Assembly (NCBI GenBank): GCA_900545275.1 | Contig: UQYG01000009.1 | Location: 62,001-126,000 of the forward strand | DNA from: an uncultured Sutterella sp. | GTDB lineage: Bacteria; Pseudomonadota; Gammaproteobacteria; Burkholderiales; Burkholderiaceae_F | Reading direction: 5' to 3' | Length of the DNA: 64,000 nt | In this document: in pieces, positions 35,701 through 43,123 of the stretch | Layout: each line of letters begins with the position of its first letter | Numbering within the stretch: the first letter of the stretch is position 1 | Translations under genes and position numbers: made by a program | Notes under the pieces: model-generated | What the model saw: only the letters and a program-made list of their open reading frames with translations | The model's database searches: none | What the model was told of the DNA's origin: nothing

Positions 35701-35758
35701 GTATCCCGTGTCCACTTGCATAACTGAGGCACGTGGACTGAATGTAGGCGATACCTAC
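35701..35758 (+). promoter_or_regulatory. Nested inverted repeats before rpsD
   Basis: GTCCAC (35710-35715) / GTGGAC (35733-35738) encloses TTGCAT (35716-35721). GTATC (35701-35705) / GATAC (35750-35754) lies outside it, and GTAGG-cgata-CCTAC (35744-35758) is a small hairpin. TTGCAT looks like the -35 of the other ribosomal promoters but no good -10 follows. It could be an RNA structure or a weak promoter for rpsD. Confidence 0.4.
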
Positions 35759-35780
35759 AGGATAAGAGAGGCATTTTTAA

Positions 35781-36407
35781 ATGGCACGATATCTCGGTCC
35801 TAAGCTCAAGCTTTCGCGTCGCGAAGGCGTTGATCTTAATTTGAAGAGCGCCCGTCGTTCGTTTGAATCCAAAGTCAAGGACGTCGGTTCCAAGCCGGGC
35901 CAGCACGGTAAGATTTCCGGAGCCCGCATGTCCGACTACGGCAACCAGATGCGCGAAACGCAGAAGGCCAAGCGTCTGTACGGTGTGCTCGAACGTCAGT
36001 TCCGCCGCTATTTTGCGGAAGCTTCCCGCCGTCGTGGCAACACCGGCGAGACGCTCTTTCAGCTCCTTGAGAGCCGTCTTGACAACGTCGTCTATCGCAT
36101 GGGCTTCGGTTCGACCCGCGCGGAAGCCCGTCAGCTTGTCAGCCACGGCGCCATCCTCGTCAACGGCAAGAAGGTGAACATTCCTTCTTACAACGTCAAG
36201 GCCGGCGACGTCATCTCCGTGCGCGAAAAGGCCCAGAAGCAGGCTCGTATCATCGAAGCGCTCGACCTCGCTCAGCAGAACGGTTTCCCGGGCTGGGTCT
36301 CTGTCGACGCCAAGAAGTTCGAAGGTACGTTCAAGAACGTTCCCGCTCGTGATGAAGTGGCTCACGAAATCAACGAAGCCCTCATCATCGAACGTTATTC
36401 CCGCTAA
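35781..36407 (+). CDS. rpsD: 30S ribosomal protein S4
   Basis: Primary 16S binder; in E. coli it represses the alpha operon. 208 residues (E. coli 206). MARYLGPKLKLSRREGVDLN start, S4 domain at about 97-160 containing RQLVSHGAILVNGKKVNIPS. ATG 35781, GAGAGG upstream. A terminator between rpsD and rpoA suggests the operon is split here. Confidence 0.97.
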   Translation: MARYLGPKLKLSRREGVDLNLKSARRSFESKVKDVGSKPGQHGKISGARMSDYGNQMRETQKAKRLYGVLERQFRRYFAEASRRRGNTGETLFQLLESRLDNVVYRMGFGSTRAEARQLVSHGAILVNGKKVNIPSYNVKAGDVISVREKAQKQARIIEALDLAQQNGFPGWVSVDAKKFEGTFKNVPARDEVAHEINEALIIERYSR

Positions 36408-36473
36408 TAGGGTCGCCCACAAGTCCCGTCGTCCGACGTGTAGTGCGCGTCGGGCGGCGAATGCGGAAAAGAG

Positions 36474-36507
36474 AAATGCGGTCCCCGTGCGGGGGCCGCA
36501 TTTTTGC
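36474..36507 (+). terminator. Terminator between rpsD and rpoA
   Basis: AAATGCGGTCCCC (36474-36486) pairs with GGGGGCCGCATTT (36491-36503; one G-U pair) round GTGC, leading into a T run. A strong intrinsic terminator inside what is usually one operon. Confidence 0.85.
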
Positions 36508-36561
36508 TCTGTGCGAATCCAGAAGAAAGCTTGTTTTTCTCCCGGGTTTGCCCCGAGGGCT

Positions 36562-36567
36562 TACAAT
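36562..36567 (+). promoter_or_regulatory. Candidate rpoA -10 element
   Basis: TACAAT 100 bases before rpoA. Since a terminator lies upstream at 36474, rpoA needs its own promoter or read-through. No good -35 at 16-18 bases, so confidence is low. Confidence 0.35.
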
Positions 36568-36668
36568 CCGGATGTGCGGTTTTTCGGTCCCGCCTCCTCA
36601 ACGACCGAAATCACCCTAACAGCCTTATCGGTGTAACGAGCCGAGGGTATTGCAATAGGAATTTCAAC

Positions 36669-37670
36669 ATGGCTAATACTGCCCTTCTGAAGCCCACCTC
36701 GGTGGAAGTCGAAGTCGATCCGACCAACCCGAACCGTGCGGTCGTCACGCTCGAACCGTTCGAACGCGGATACGGTCACACGCTCGGGAATGCTCTTCGC
36801 CGCATTCTTCTGAGCTCCATGATCGGTTATGCGCCCACCGAAGCTCAGATCACGGGGGTCGTTCACGAATACTCGCAGATCGATGGTGTGCTCGAAGACG
36901 TTGTGGACATCCTGCTCAACCTTAAGGGCGTGGTGTTCAAGCTTGAGGGCCGTGACGACGTCACGCTCACGTTGCGCAAGGAAGGCGACGGTGTCGTCAC
37001 CGCTGCGGATTTTGAACTGCCGCACGACGTTTCGATCGTCAATCCCGACCACGTCATTGCTCATCTCTCGGGCGGTCGTCTTGAAATGCAGATCAAGGTC
37101 GAAAAAGGCCGCGGCTACCAGCCCGGCGACGTTCGCGCCTTCCACGACGACTATTCGAAGAACGTGATCGGCCGCATCATCATGGACGCCTCCTTCTCGC
37201 CGATCTCGCGCGTTTCCTATCAGGTTCTTGCCGCCCGCGTCGCTCAGCGCACGGACCTCGACAAGCTGGAACTCACGATCGAAACGAACGGTGCCGTGAC
37301 GCCTGAAGACGCTCTGCGCGATGCCGTGCGCATTCTGCAGGATCAGCTCTCCGTCTTCGGTTCCATCGTCGGCGAAGCTACCGCGGATGAGACCGAAGAG
37401 GAAGAAGAGGACACCACGCCTCCGCTCGATCCGATTCTCCTGCGTCCTGTCGACGACCTCGAACTGACGGTCCGTTCCGCCAACTGCCTCAAGGCCGAAA
37501 ACATTTACTACATCGGCGACCTGATCCAGCGCACGGAAAACGAACTGCTCAAGACCCCGAACCTCGGCCGCAAGTCCTTGAACGAAATCAAGGAAGTGCT
37601 CGCCGCGCACGGTCTTACGCTCGGTTCTCGTCTCGAAAATTGGCCGCCCGCCAATCTCGATCACATCTAA
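36669..37670 (+). CDS. rpoA: RNA polymerase subunit alpha
   Basis: Assembly platform and activator target of RNA polymerase. 333 residues (E. coli 329). The N-terminal domain contains RGYGHTLGNALRRILLSSM. An acidic linker (DETEEEEEDTTPP, about 239-251) leads to the C-terminal domain with TPNLGRKSLNEIKEVLAAHG, the part that binds UP elements and activators. ATG 36669 has AGGAA 8 bases upstream; the frame is open further upstream across the terminator, which is not coding. A terminator follows directly; rplQ is not present. Confidence 0.98.
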   Translation: MANTALLKPTSVEVEVDPTNPNRAVVTLEPFERGYGHTLGNALRRILLSSMIGYAPTEAQITGVVHEYSQIDGVLEDVVDILLNLKGVVFKLEGRDDVTLTLRKEGDGVVTAADFELPHDVSIVNPDHVIAHLSGGRLEMQIKVEKGRGYQPGDVRAFHDDYSKNVIGRIIMDASFSPISRVSYQVLAARVAQRTDLDKLELTIETNGAVTPEDALRDAVRILQDQLSVFGSIVGEATADETEEEEEDTTPPLDPILLRPVDDLELTVRSANCLKAENIYYIGDLIQRTENELLKTPNLGRKSLNEIKEVLAAHGLTLGSRLENWPPANLDHI

Positions 37671-37685
37671 TCGACGCGATCACGC

Positions 37686-37726
37686 AAAAGGCGTTGAGCT
37701 CCATCGGGGCTCGCGCCTTTTCTTTC
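37686..37726 (+). terminator. rpoA terminator
   Basis: AAAAGGCG (37686-37693) pairs with CGCCTTTT (37714-37721), with an inner GAGC/GCTC stem, then CTTTCG. Confidence 0.78.
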
Positions 37727-37742
37727 GTTTGGGAGAAGCAAG

Positions 37743-38129
37743 GTGGACGAACTCCGCATCGACAAGTGGCTCTGGGCGGCCCGTTTCTTCAAGACCCGCT
37801 CCATCGCCCAGGAGGAGGTTTCACTCGGGCGCGTGCTCCTCAACGGGCAGCGCGCGAAACCCTCGCGCGACGTCAAGCCCGGCGACCGACTCGAGATTCA
37901 CCGTTCGGGAGAGGTCTTTCACGTGTACGTGGAGGCGCTCTCCAATCAACGCGGACCCGCCGAGGCCGCTCAGAAGCTCTATCGCGAGACGCCCGAGAGT
38001 CTGGCCGCGCGCATGGAGGCCAAGGAGCGCCGCAAGGTCGCCTTCGAGCCCGCCGACGCGATTCGGCAGGGTCGTCCGACGAAGCGCGAAGGGCGAAAGC
38101 TGCGCGCCTGGCAGGATCAGTGGAGCTGA
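37743..38129 (+). CDS. hslR: S4-domain RNA-binding heat-shock protein, Hsp15-like
   Basis: 128 residues. An S4 RNA-binding fold spans about 3-62 (ELRIDKWLWAARFFKTRSIA, GRVLLNGQRAKPSRDVKPGD). A basic helical tail (ARMEAKERRKVAFEP) runs to the C-terminus. Hsp15 recognises free 50S subunits carrying a stalled peptidyl-tRNA and helps recycle them. The start is GTG 37743 with GGGAG 7 bases upstream. It follows the rpoA terminator and converges on hemB with a shared bidirectional terminator. Role inferred from the family; the symbol is the best match. Confidence 0.85.
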   Translation: MDELRIDKWLWAARFFKTRSIAQEEVSLGRVLLNGQRAKPSRDVKPGDRLEIHRSGEVFHVYVEALSNQRGPAEAAQKLYRETPESLAARMEAKERRKVAFEPADAIRQGRPTKREGRKLRAWQDQWS

Positions 38130-38154
38130 CTTCGACTGTCGGAGCCCGAAACGA

Positions 38155-38191
38155 AAAACACCCCGCCGAATTTTGTTCGACGGGGTGTTTT
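38155..38191. terminator. Bidirectional terminator between hslR and hemB
   Basis: AAAACACCCCGCCGAA (38155-38170) with TTCGACGGGGTGTTTT (38176-38191). Runs of A on the left and T on the right serve both converging genes. Confidence 0.9.
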
Positions 38192-38208
38192 GCCGTGAGG
38201 CTCTGCGA

Positions 38209-39222
38209 TTAGTAGTTGTAGCCTTCCTTGAGCCAGCGGGCCACGTCCAGGGCGCAGTACGTGAGAATGCCGTCGGCACCCGCGCGCTTGAAGGAGATCA
38301 TCGTTTCCATGGTGATTTTCTTTTCGTCAATGCAACCCATGGCGGCGGCACACTTGATCATGGCGTATTCGCCCGAAACGTGATAGGCGAAGGTGGGCGC
38401 CTTGAATTCTTCCTTGACGCGCCAGAGCACGTCGAGATAGGGGACGCCGGGTTTGACCATCACCATGTCAGCGCCTTCGGCAAGGTCGAGACCCACTTCC
38501 CAAAGAGCTTCGTTGCCGTTGGCAGGATCCTGTTGGTAGACGGCCTTGTTGGATTTGCCGAGGTTCGAGGCCGAACCTACGGCGTCGCGGAAGGGGCCGT
38601 AGAAGGACGAGGCGTACTTGGCCGAATACGCCATGATGCGCGTGTGAATGAGGCCCTCGCGTTCGAGACGCTCGCGGATGATGCCGATGCGGCCGTCCAT
38701 CATGTCCGAGGGAGCCACCACGTCGGCGCCTGCGCGGGCTTGCGCGAGCACCTGCTCAACGAGCACTTCGATCGTTTCGTCGTTGAGGATGTAGCCCGTT
38801 TCATCGATCAGACCGTCCTGACCGTGCGTCGTATAGGGGTCGAGCGCCACGTCGCACATCACGCCGAGTTCGGGATAGGCGGCCTTGAGGGCCTTCACGG
38901 CGCGCGGAATAAGTCCGTCGGGATTCGCGGCTTCTCGGCCGTCGGGGGTCTTGAGGTCGTCCTCGATGTGCGGGAAGAGGGCGATCATCGGGATGCCGAG
39001 CTTCACCATTTCGCCGGCGACCTTGAGAAGTTCATCGATCGTGAGGCGGTCGACGCCGGGCATGGTCGGGATCGGTTCGCGGCGGCCTTCCCCTTCCATC
39101 ACGAAGACGGGGAGAATCAGGTCGTTGACCGTCAAGACGTTTTCACGCATGAGACGGCGGGAGAAGTCGTCGTGGCGCATGCGGCGCATGCGCACGGAAG
39201 GATAAGCACCGAGGGTCTGCAT
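38209..39222 (-). CDS. hemB: Delta-aminolevulinic acid dehydratase (magnesium type)
   Basis: Condenses two 5-aminolevulinates to porphobilinogen for heme. 337 residues. Schiff-base lysines are Lys202 (AYSAKYASSF) and Lys257 (VMVKPGVPYLD). The metal segment DVALDPYTTHGQDG (124-137) lacks the cysteines of the zinc enzymes, so it is the magnesium-type enzyme known from Pseudomonas. I start at ATG 39222 (MQTLGAYPSVRMRRMRHDDF) with AGGA upstream; 30 further upstream codons are not HemB-like. It lies 28 bases after engB, likely one transcript. HemA, the start of the C5 pathway, is at 59940. Confidence 0.96.
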   Translation of the reverse strand: MQTLGAYPSVRMRRMRHDDFSRRLMRENVLTVNDLILPVFVMEGEGRREPIPTMPGVDRLTIDELLKVAGEMVKLGIPMIALFPHIEDDLKTPDGREAANPDGLIPRAVKALKAAYPELGVMCDVALDPYTTHGQDGLIDETGYILNDETIEVLVEQVLAQARAGADVVAPSDMMDGRIGIIRERLEREGLIHTRIMAYSAKYASSFYGPFRDAVGSASNLGKSNKAVYQQDPANGNEALWEVGLDLAEGADMVMVKPGVPYLDVLWRVKEEFKAPTFAYHVSGEYAMIKCAAAMGCIDEKKITMETMISFKRAGADGILTYCALDVARWLKEGYNY

Positions 39223-39250
39223 AAGCAATCCTTTTGAAAGAAACGAGAGA

Positions 39251-39889
39251 TTAAGATTCCGGCGTGCGAAGCCCGAGCCAGCCTTCGAGCGTGGCAGCGA
39301 GCTCGGGCACACCTTCGCGCTTCATGCCGGAGAAGAGCTGCACGGACACCCGGGGTCCGATTTCAGCGGCGCGTCGCAGGGCCAGGTCGAGCGTGCGGCG
39401 GCGTTCCACGTTCTTGAGCTGATCGGCCTTGTTGAGGAGCCAGTGCATCGGCACGTTCGGGCGCTCCTTCATGAACTCGATCAACCACTCGTCGGTCGGC
39501 ATGAAGGGACGTCGGGCGTCCATGACGACGACGAGTCCCGAGAGCGAGGCGCGCTGCGCGATGTAGCCGCCGACAAGCGACGACCAGGTCTGACGGACCG
39601 ATTCGTTCGCCTTGGCGAAGCCGTAGCCCGGAAGGTCCACGAGATGGCCTACCTCCTCGCGTTCGCCCGAAGCTGCTTTGCGCGAGAGGAGAAAGAAGTT
39701 CACGAGTTGCGTGCGGCCCGGCGTTTTACTCGCGAAGGCCAGACGCGTCTGACGCGTGAGAACGTTGATCGTTGTGGACTTGCCTGCGTTGGAACGGCCG
39801 GCAAATGCAATTTCCGGCAAGCCTTCGGGCGGAAGACCCTGTAGCTTGGCCGCGGAAATGAGGAAACGGGCGCTGTCGAAAATACTCAA
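39251..39889 (-). CDS. engB: Ribosome biogenesis GTPase EngB/YsxC
   Basis: Essential GTPase for late 50S assembly. 212 residues with a TTG start at 39889 (MSIFDSARFLISAAKLQGLP). G1 GRSNAGKST at 31-39, G2 region TPGRTQ, G3 DLPGYG, G4 NKAD. An ATG at 39958 would add 23 proline-rich residues unlike the family, and overlaps a TACAAT element that looks like the promoter -10, so I prefer the TTG (CGGA 8 bases upstream). hemB follows on the same strand. Confidence 0.88.
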   Translation of the reverse strand: MSIFDSARFLISAAKLQGLPPEGLPEIAFAGRSNAGKSTTINVLTRQTRLAFASKTPGRTQLVNFFLLSRKAASGEREEVGHLVDLPGYGFAKANESVRQTWSSLVGGYIAQRASLSGLVVVMDARRPFMPTDEWLIEFMKERPNVPMHWLLNKADQLKNVERRRTLDLALRRAAEIGPRVSVQLFSGMKREGVPELAATLEGWLGLRTPES

Positions 39890-39956
39890 GATGGCATCCG
39901 TGGAAGGAAGTCTGGAAAAGGGAGGCGGTTTCGGTCCGCATCCCGCGAAGTCCGAC

Positions 39957-39962
39957 ATTGTA
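39957..39962 (-). promoter_or_regulatory. Candidate engB -10 element
   Basis: GCTACAAT read on the minus strand, overlapping the alternative engB ATG. An AGGCGCC-AGAG-GGCGCCT dyad lies just upstream. No clear -35. Confidence 0.4.
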
Positions 39963-40056
39963 GCAAGGCGCCCTCTGGCGCCTCACTGCAACGATACGAT
40001 AACGTTGCGCCCTTAACACAACGTGACCGGGTCCTGATAACCCAATCCGGGGAAAA

Positions 40057-41097
40057 TCAGCTCTTTCCGAACACTTCGTTGATTTGCATGGAAACGCGCA
40101 CGAAGGTCGTACGCATCGTAAGCTCTTTGAGGCGTCGGGCTCCGACGTAGGTGCAGGCCGAACGAACACCCCCGAGAATGTCCTGCACCGTGTTCTCCAC
40201 GGGACCGCGTTCGGGGAGGAGGACGCTCTTACCTTCGGCGGCCCGATACTTGGCGACGCCGCCCGAATACTTGTCCATCGCGTCCTTGGAACTCATTCCG
40301 TAGAAGCGTCGGTAGACCTTGCCGTCAAGCTCCACGCGCTCGCCCCCGGCCTCGTCGTGGCCGGCGAACATGCCGCCGAGCATGACGAAGTCGGCGCCGC
40401 CGCCGAAGGCTTTGGCAATGTCACCAGGGACGGTGCAGCCGCCGTCCGCGCAGATGCGTCCGCCGAGACCGTGCGCCGCGTCGGCGCATTCGATGATGGC
40501 CGAGAGCTGAGGATAGCCCACGCCCGTCATCTTGCGGGTTGTGCAGACCGAACCCGGGCCGATGCCGACCTTGACGATGTCGGCTCCCGAGAGAAGAAGT
40601 TCTTCGGTCATGTCGCCCGTGACGACGTTCCCGGCCATGACGACGAGGTCGGGGAAGGTATCACGGACCTTCTTGACAAAAGAAACGAAGGCTTCGGTGT
40701 AACCGTTGGCGACGTCGATGCAGACGAAGGAGACTGCGTTGCCGGAGAGGCGCATGACTTCACGGAACTTCTCCCAGTCGCCGTCGCCGATCCCGAGGGA
40801 ATAAAAGGCGGAAGACTTCGTTTCCAGCTTCGAGAAGAAGTCCACGTATTCCGCAACCGAATAGTGCTTGTGCAGCGCCGTGGAGAGACCATGCTCGGCG
40901 AGCGCCCGCGCCATGGCGAAGGTGCCCGTCGTGTCCATGTTGGCCGCGATGATGGGGATCGCGTGATAGGGTGTACTCGTGTGAAGGAACTTGAAGGAAC
41001 GGGTGATGTCCACTTCGGAACGGCTCGTGAGCGTGGAACGCTTCGGACGGATCAGAACGTCCTTGAAGTCGAGACGGACGGTATTCTCAATGTGCAT
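40057..41097 (-). CDS. guaC: GMP reductase
   Basis: Reduces GMP to IMP with NADPH, returning guanine nucleotides to the adenine branch. 346 residues, the length of E. coli GuaC and without the CBS domains of IMP dehydrogenase. The catalytic loop is GIGPGSVCTTRKMTGVGYPQ with Cys185; phosphate-binding ADGGCTVPGDIAKAFGGGAD follows. I start at ATG 41097 (MHIENTVRLDFKDVLIRPKR) with AGGTAGGA upstream; a further 55 open codons upstream run into the lysA terminator. It stands alone on the minus strand. Confidence 0.94.
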   Translation of the reverse strand: MHIENTVRLDFKDVLIRPKRSTLTSRSEVDITRSFKFLHTSTPYHAIPIIAANMDTTGTFAMARALAEHGLSTALHKHYSVAEYVDFFSKLETKSSAFYSLGIGDGDWEKFREVMRLSGNAVSFVCIDVANGYTEAFVSFVKKVRDTFPDLVVMAGNVVTGDMTEELLLSGADIVKVGIGPGSVCTTRKMTGVGYPQLSAIIECADAAHGLGGRICADGGCTVPGDIAKAFGGGADFVMLGGMFAGHDEAGGERVELDGKVYRRFYGMSSKDAMDKYSGGVAKYRAAEGKSVLLPERGPVENTVQDILGGVRSACTYVGARRLKELTMRTTFVRVSMQINEVFGKS

Positions 41098-41174
41098 AGT
41101 TCCTACCTTTGGCAGTGTGCGTACACTTCGGGAAAAGTGCGTGAAAACACATGTGCGAAGTGAAAATAACAAAC

Positions 41175-41213
41175 ACAAAAAACGCCGGATGCGGGAAATT
41201 CCCGCATTCGGCG
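41175..41213 (-). terminator. lysA terminator
   Basis: CGCCGGATGCGGG (41183-41195) and CCCGCATTCGGCG (41201-41213) form a 13-pair stem (one G-U). On the minus strand six Ts follow. It isolates guaC from lysA. Confidence 0.88.
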
Positions 41214-41289
41214 TGAAATGATTGTAGAAGAGCTCGACCGTTCGTGCAAGCGATGCGGACACGTTTGTCGTTTTACCGCGCTGGAAGGG

Positions 41290-42573
41290 TCAGAGAGCGA
41301 CTTCGCCACGTGTGAAGTCCTGCCACGTCTGCGGAATGCGCAACATGCGGACCTGCTCTCCATCGACGAGATACTCCATCGGAAGCGCCCGGCTGTTGTA
41401 GTTGCTCGCCATGCTCGCGCCGTAGGCTCCTGCGTCGAAAATCGCCAGGAAGTCGCCCTCGCGGATGGCGAGTTCTCGGTTTTTTCCGAGAACGTCGGTG
41501 GATTCGCACACGGGCCCCACCACATCCATAAGACGCGGCGCTTCGGCGCGCTCCACGACGGGTTCGATCGCCATCCAGGCGTCGTAGAGGGCGGGTCGGA
41601 TGAGGTCCGTCATGGCCGCATCGACGATGCAGAAGGTCTTGGTCGGGCCCGTCTTGATGTATTCGACCTTGGTGAGAAGGACGCCGGCGTTGCCGACGAT
41701 GCTCCGTCCGGGTTCGGCAAGGAGCGTCAGATCTTCGAGGTTTCGTGCGGTCATGTGCGCCCGGACCTCCTCGACGAGTTTGGCGGGTTCGGGGGGACGG
41801 TCTCTCGCCGTATAGACGATGCCGAGCCCTCCGCCGATGTCGAGGTGCGTAAGGCGGATGCCTTCGCTTCGCAGGAGCTCTACCATGTCGAGGAGCTTGT
41901 CGACCGATTCGGTGAATGGACCAATGGTCGTGATCTGACTGCCGATATGGCAGTCAATGCCGACGGGCTCGAGCCAAGGGTGCTCGTGCGCGAGGCGGTA
42001 GAGGCGCGGCACGTCGCGCATGGGAATGCCGAACTTGTTGTTAAGAAGTCCCGTGGAAATGTAGGGATGGGTGTTCGGATTGACGTTCGGATTGCAGCGC
42101 AGACTGATGCGCGCGGGCCGGCGCAGACGCTCCGTTACCCGCATGAGGCGCAGCAGTTCGCTTTCGGACTCCACGTTGATTGAGTAAAGCGAAAGATCCA
42201 CGGCGCGTTCGAGTTCGCGCTCGGACTTGCCCACGCCCGAAAAAACGATTTTTTTCGGATCGGCGCCCGCTCGAAGGGCCCTTTCCACTTCGCCGATGCT
42301 GACGGTGTCGAAACCCGCGCCGAGGCGGGCGAGAAGGGTGAGGATGCCGCGCGTCGGATTTGCCTTCACGGCGTAGCACACCAAATGGGGATGAGCGGAA
42401 AAACCCCGCTCCCAGGCGGTGAAGTTTTCTTCGATTTGCCGGCGGGAATACACGTAGGCGGGGCCTTCGAGACGTTCGGCAAGATCGGCGAGATTGACGT
42501 CTTCGCAGTGAAGCACGCTTCCGATGCGCGAGAATGCGGGTCTGGGACCGTGCGCAGGTGACAATAGAGGCAT
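41290..42573 (-). CDS. lysA: Diaminopimelate decarboxylase
   Basis: PLP enzyme making lysine from meso-diaminopimelate. 427 residues from ATG 42573. PLP lysine is Lys70 in CYAVKANPT. HIGSQ and the phosphate loop DIGGGLGI are present, and the C-terminal VGPVCESTDVLGKNRELAI supplies the active-site Cys-Glu-Ser from the partner subunit. A GTG at 42612 would add 13 residues; neither start has a good ribosome site, but family members begin near PAFSRIGSVLHCEDV. It follows lptM on the same strand, a widely conserved pairing. Confidence 0.93.
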   Translation of the reverse strand: MPLLSPAHGPRPAFSRIGSVLHCEDVNLADLAERLEGPAYVYSRRQIEENFTAWERGFSAHPHLVCYAVKANPTRGILTLLARLGAGFDTVSIGEVERALRAGADPKKIVFSGVGKSERELERAVDLSLYSINVESESELLRLMRVTERLRRPARISLRCNPNVNPNTHPYISTGLLNNKFGIPMRDVPRLYRLAHEHPWLEPVGIDCHIGSQITTIGPFTESVDKLLDMVELLRSEGIRLTHLDIGGGLGIVYTARDRPPEPAKLVEEVRAHMTARNLEDLTLLAEPGRSIVGNAGVLLTKVEYIKTGPTKTFCIVDAAMTDLIRPALYDAWMAIEPVVERAEAPRLMDVVGPVCESTDVLGKNRELAIREGDFLAIFDAGAYGASMASNYNSRALPMEYLVDGEQVRMLRIPQTWQDFTRGEVAL

Positions 42574-42621
42574 GGCGGGAAATGACGGGGAAAGGACGGC
42601 GCTACAATGCACACGAGGGAC

Positions 42622-42738
42622 TCAGCGGGTTTGCCCGGCGGGATTCTCGGGCAGATAGAGGTCTCCCTTGAGACCGCAGCCCGAGAGGGCCGCGCCGAAC
42701 GCGCAGGAGAGCAACAGGACCAGAAGGGTTCGTTTCAT
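42622..42738 (-). CDS. lptM: Small outer-membrane lipoprotein LptM (YifL)
   Basis: 38 residues starting MKRTLLVLLLSCAFGAALSG. Lipobox LSGC gives lipidated Cys21, followed by the family signature CGLKGDLYLP. LptM assists oxidative maturation of the LptD-LptE lipopolysaccharide translocon in E. coli. It sits directly upstream of lysA as in many proteobacteria. Its ATG overlaps the divergent cyaY ATG (shared CATG). Confidence 0.9.
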   Translation of the reverse strand: MKRTLLVLLLSCAFGAALSGCGLKGDLYLPENPAGQTR

Positions 42739-43051
42739 GATGGATCAGACTATGAACAACGACACGGAATATTTGGAGGCGGCCAACGCCAAGCTCGATG
42801 CGATCGAGGCCTGGGCCGACGAAGCGCTGCCCGATGCGGACGTCTCGCGCCAGGGAAATGTTTTGACGCTGCAGCTCGAGGGCGGCAATGAAATCGTACT
42901 CAATCTGCAGACGCCGTGGCATGAAATTTGGCTGGCTTCGCGCCTTGGAGGCTACCATTTCCGCGAACGCGATGGCGTTTGGCACGACACGCGCACGGAC
43001 GCGACGCTCGAGGAGAAACTCGAAGAAGCCGTGAAGACTCTGACGGCTTGA
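42737..43051 (+). CDS. cyaY: Frataxin-like iron donor CyaY
   Basis: Regulator of iron-sulfur cluster assembly (IscS/IscU). 104 residues (E. coli 106). The acidic helix 1 is DTEYLEAANAKLDAIEAWAD. The beta sheet contains VLTLQLEGGNEIVLN and the conserved WLASRLGGYHF. I start at ATG 42737 (MMDQTMNNDTEYL) with AGGG 8 bases upstream; ATG 42752 is an alternative. A TACAAT at 42603-42608 may be the -10, which would put its leader across lptM. Confidence 0.9.
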   Translation: MMDQTMNNDTEYLEAANAKLDAIEAWADEALPDADVSRQGNVLTLQLEGGNEIVLNLQTPWHEIWLASRLGGYHFRERDGVWHDTRTDATLEEKLEEAVKTLTA

Positions 43052-43069
43052 ACGAAGTTTTTCGACAAA

Positions 43070-43108
43070 AAAAAGGGGGCCCGACCGCTTGCAGCGATCG
43101 GGCCCTTT
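43070..43108. terminator. Bidirectional terminator between cyaY and mrcA
   Basis: GGGCCCGA (43077-43084) with TCGGGCCC (43098-43105), an inner CGC/GCG, an A8 run on the left and TTT on the right. Strong for mrcA on the minus strand, weaker for cyaY. Confidence 0.85.
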
Positions 43109-43123
43109 GTGCGTCTCAAAGTG

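Noticed and set aside
37729..39237. A 502-codon plus-strand frame across hslR and hemB
   Set aside because: Runs through hslR in another frame and antisense to hemB; both real genes have clear motifs.
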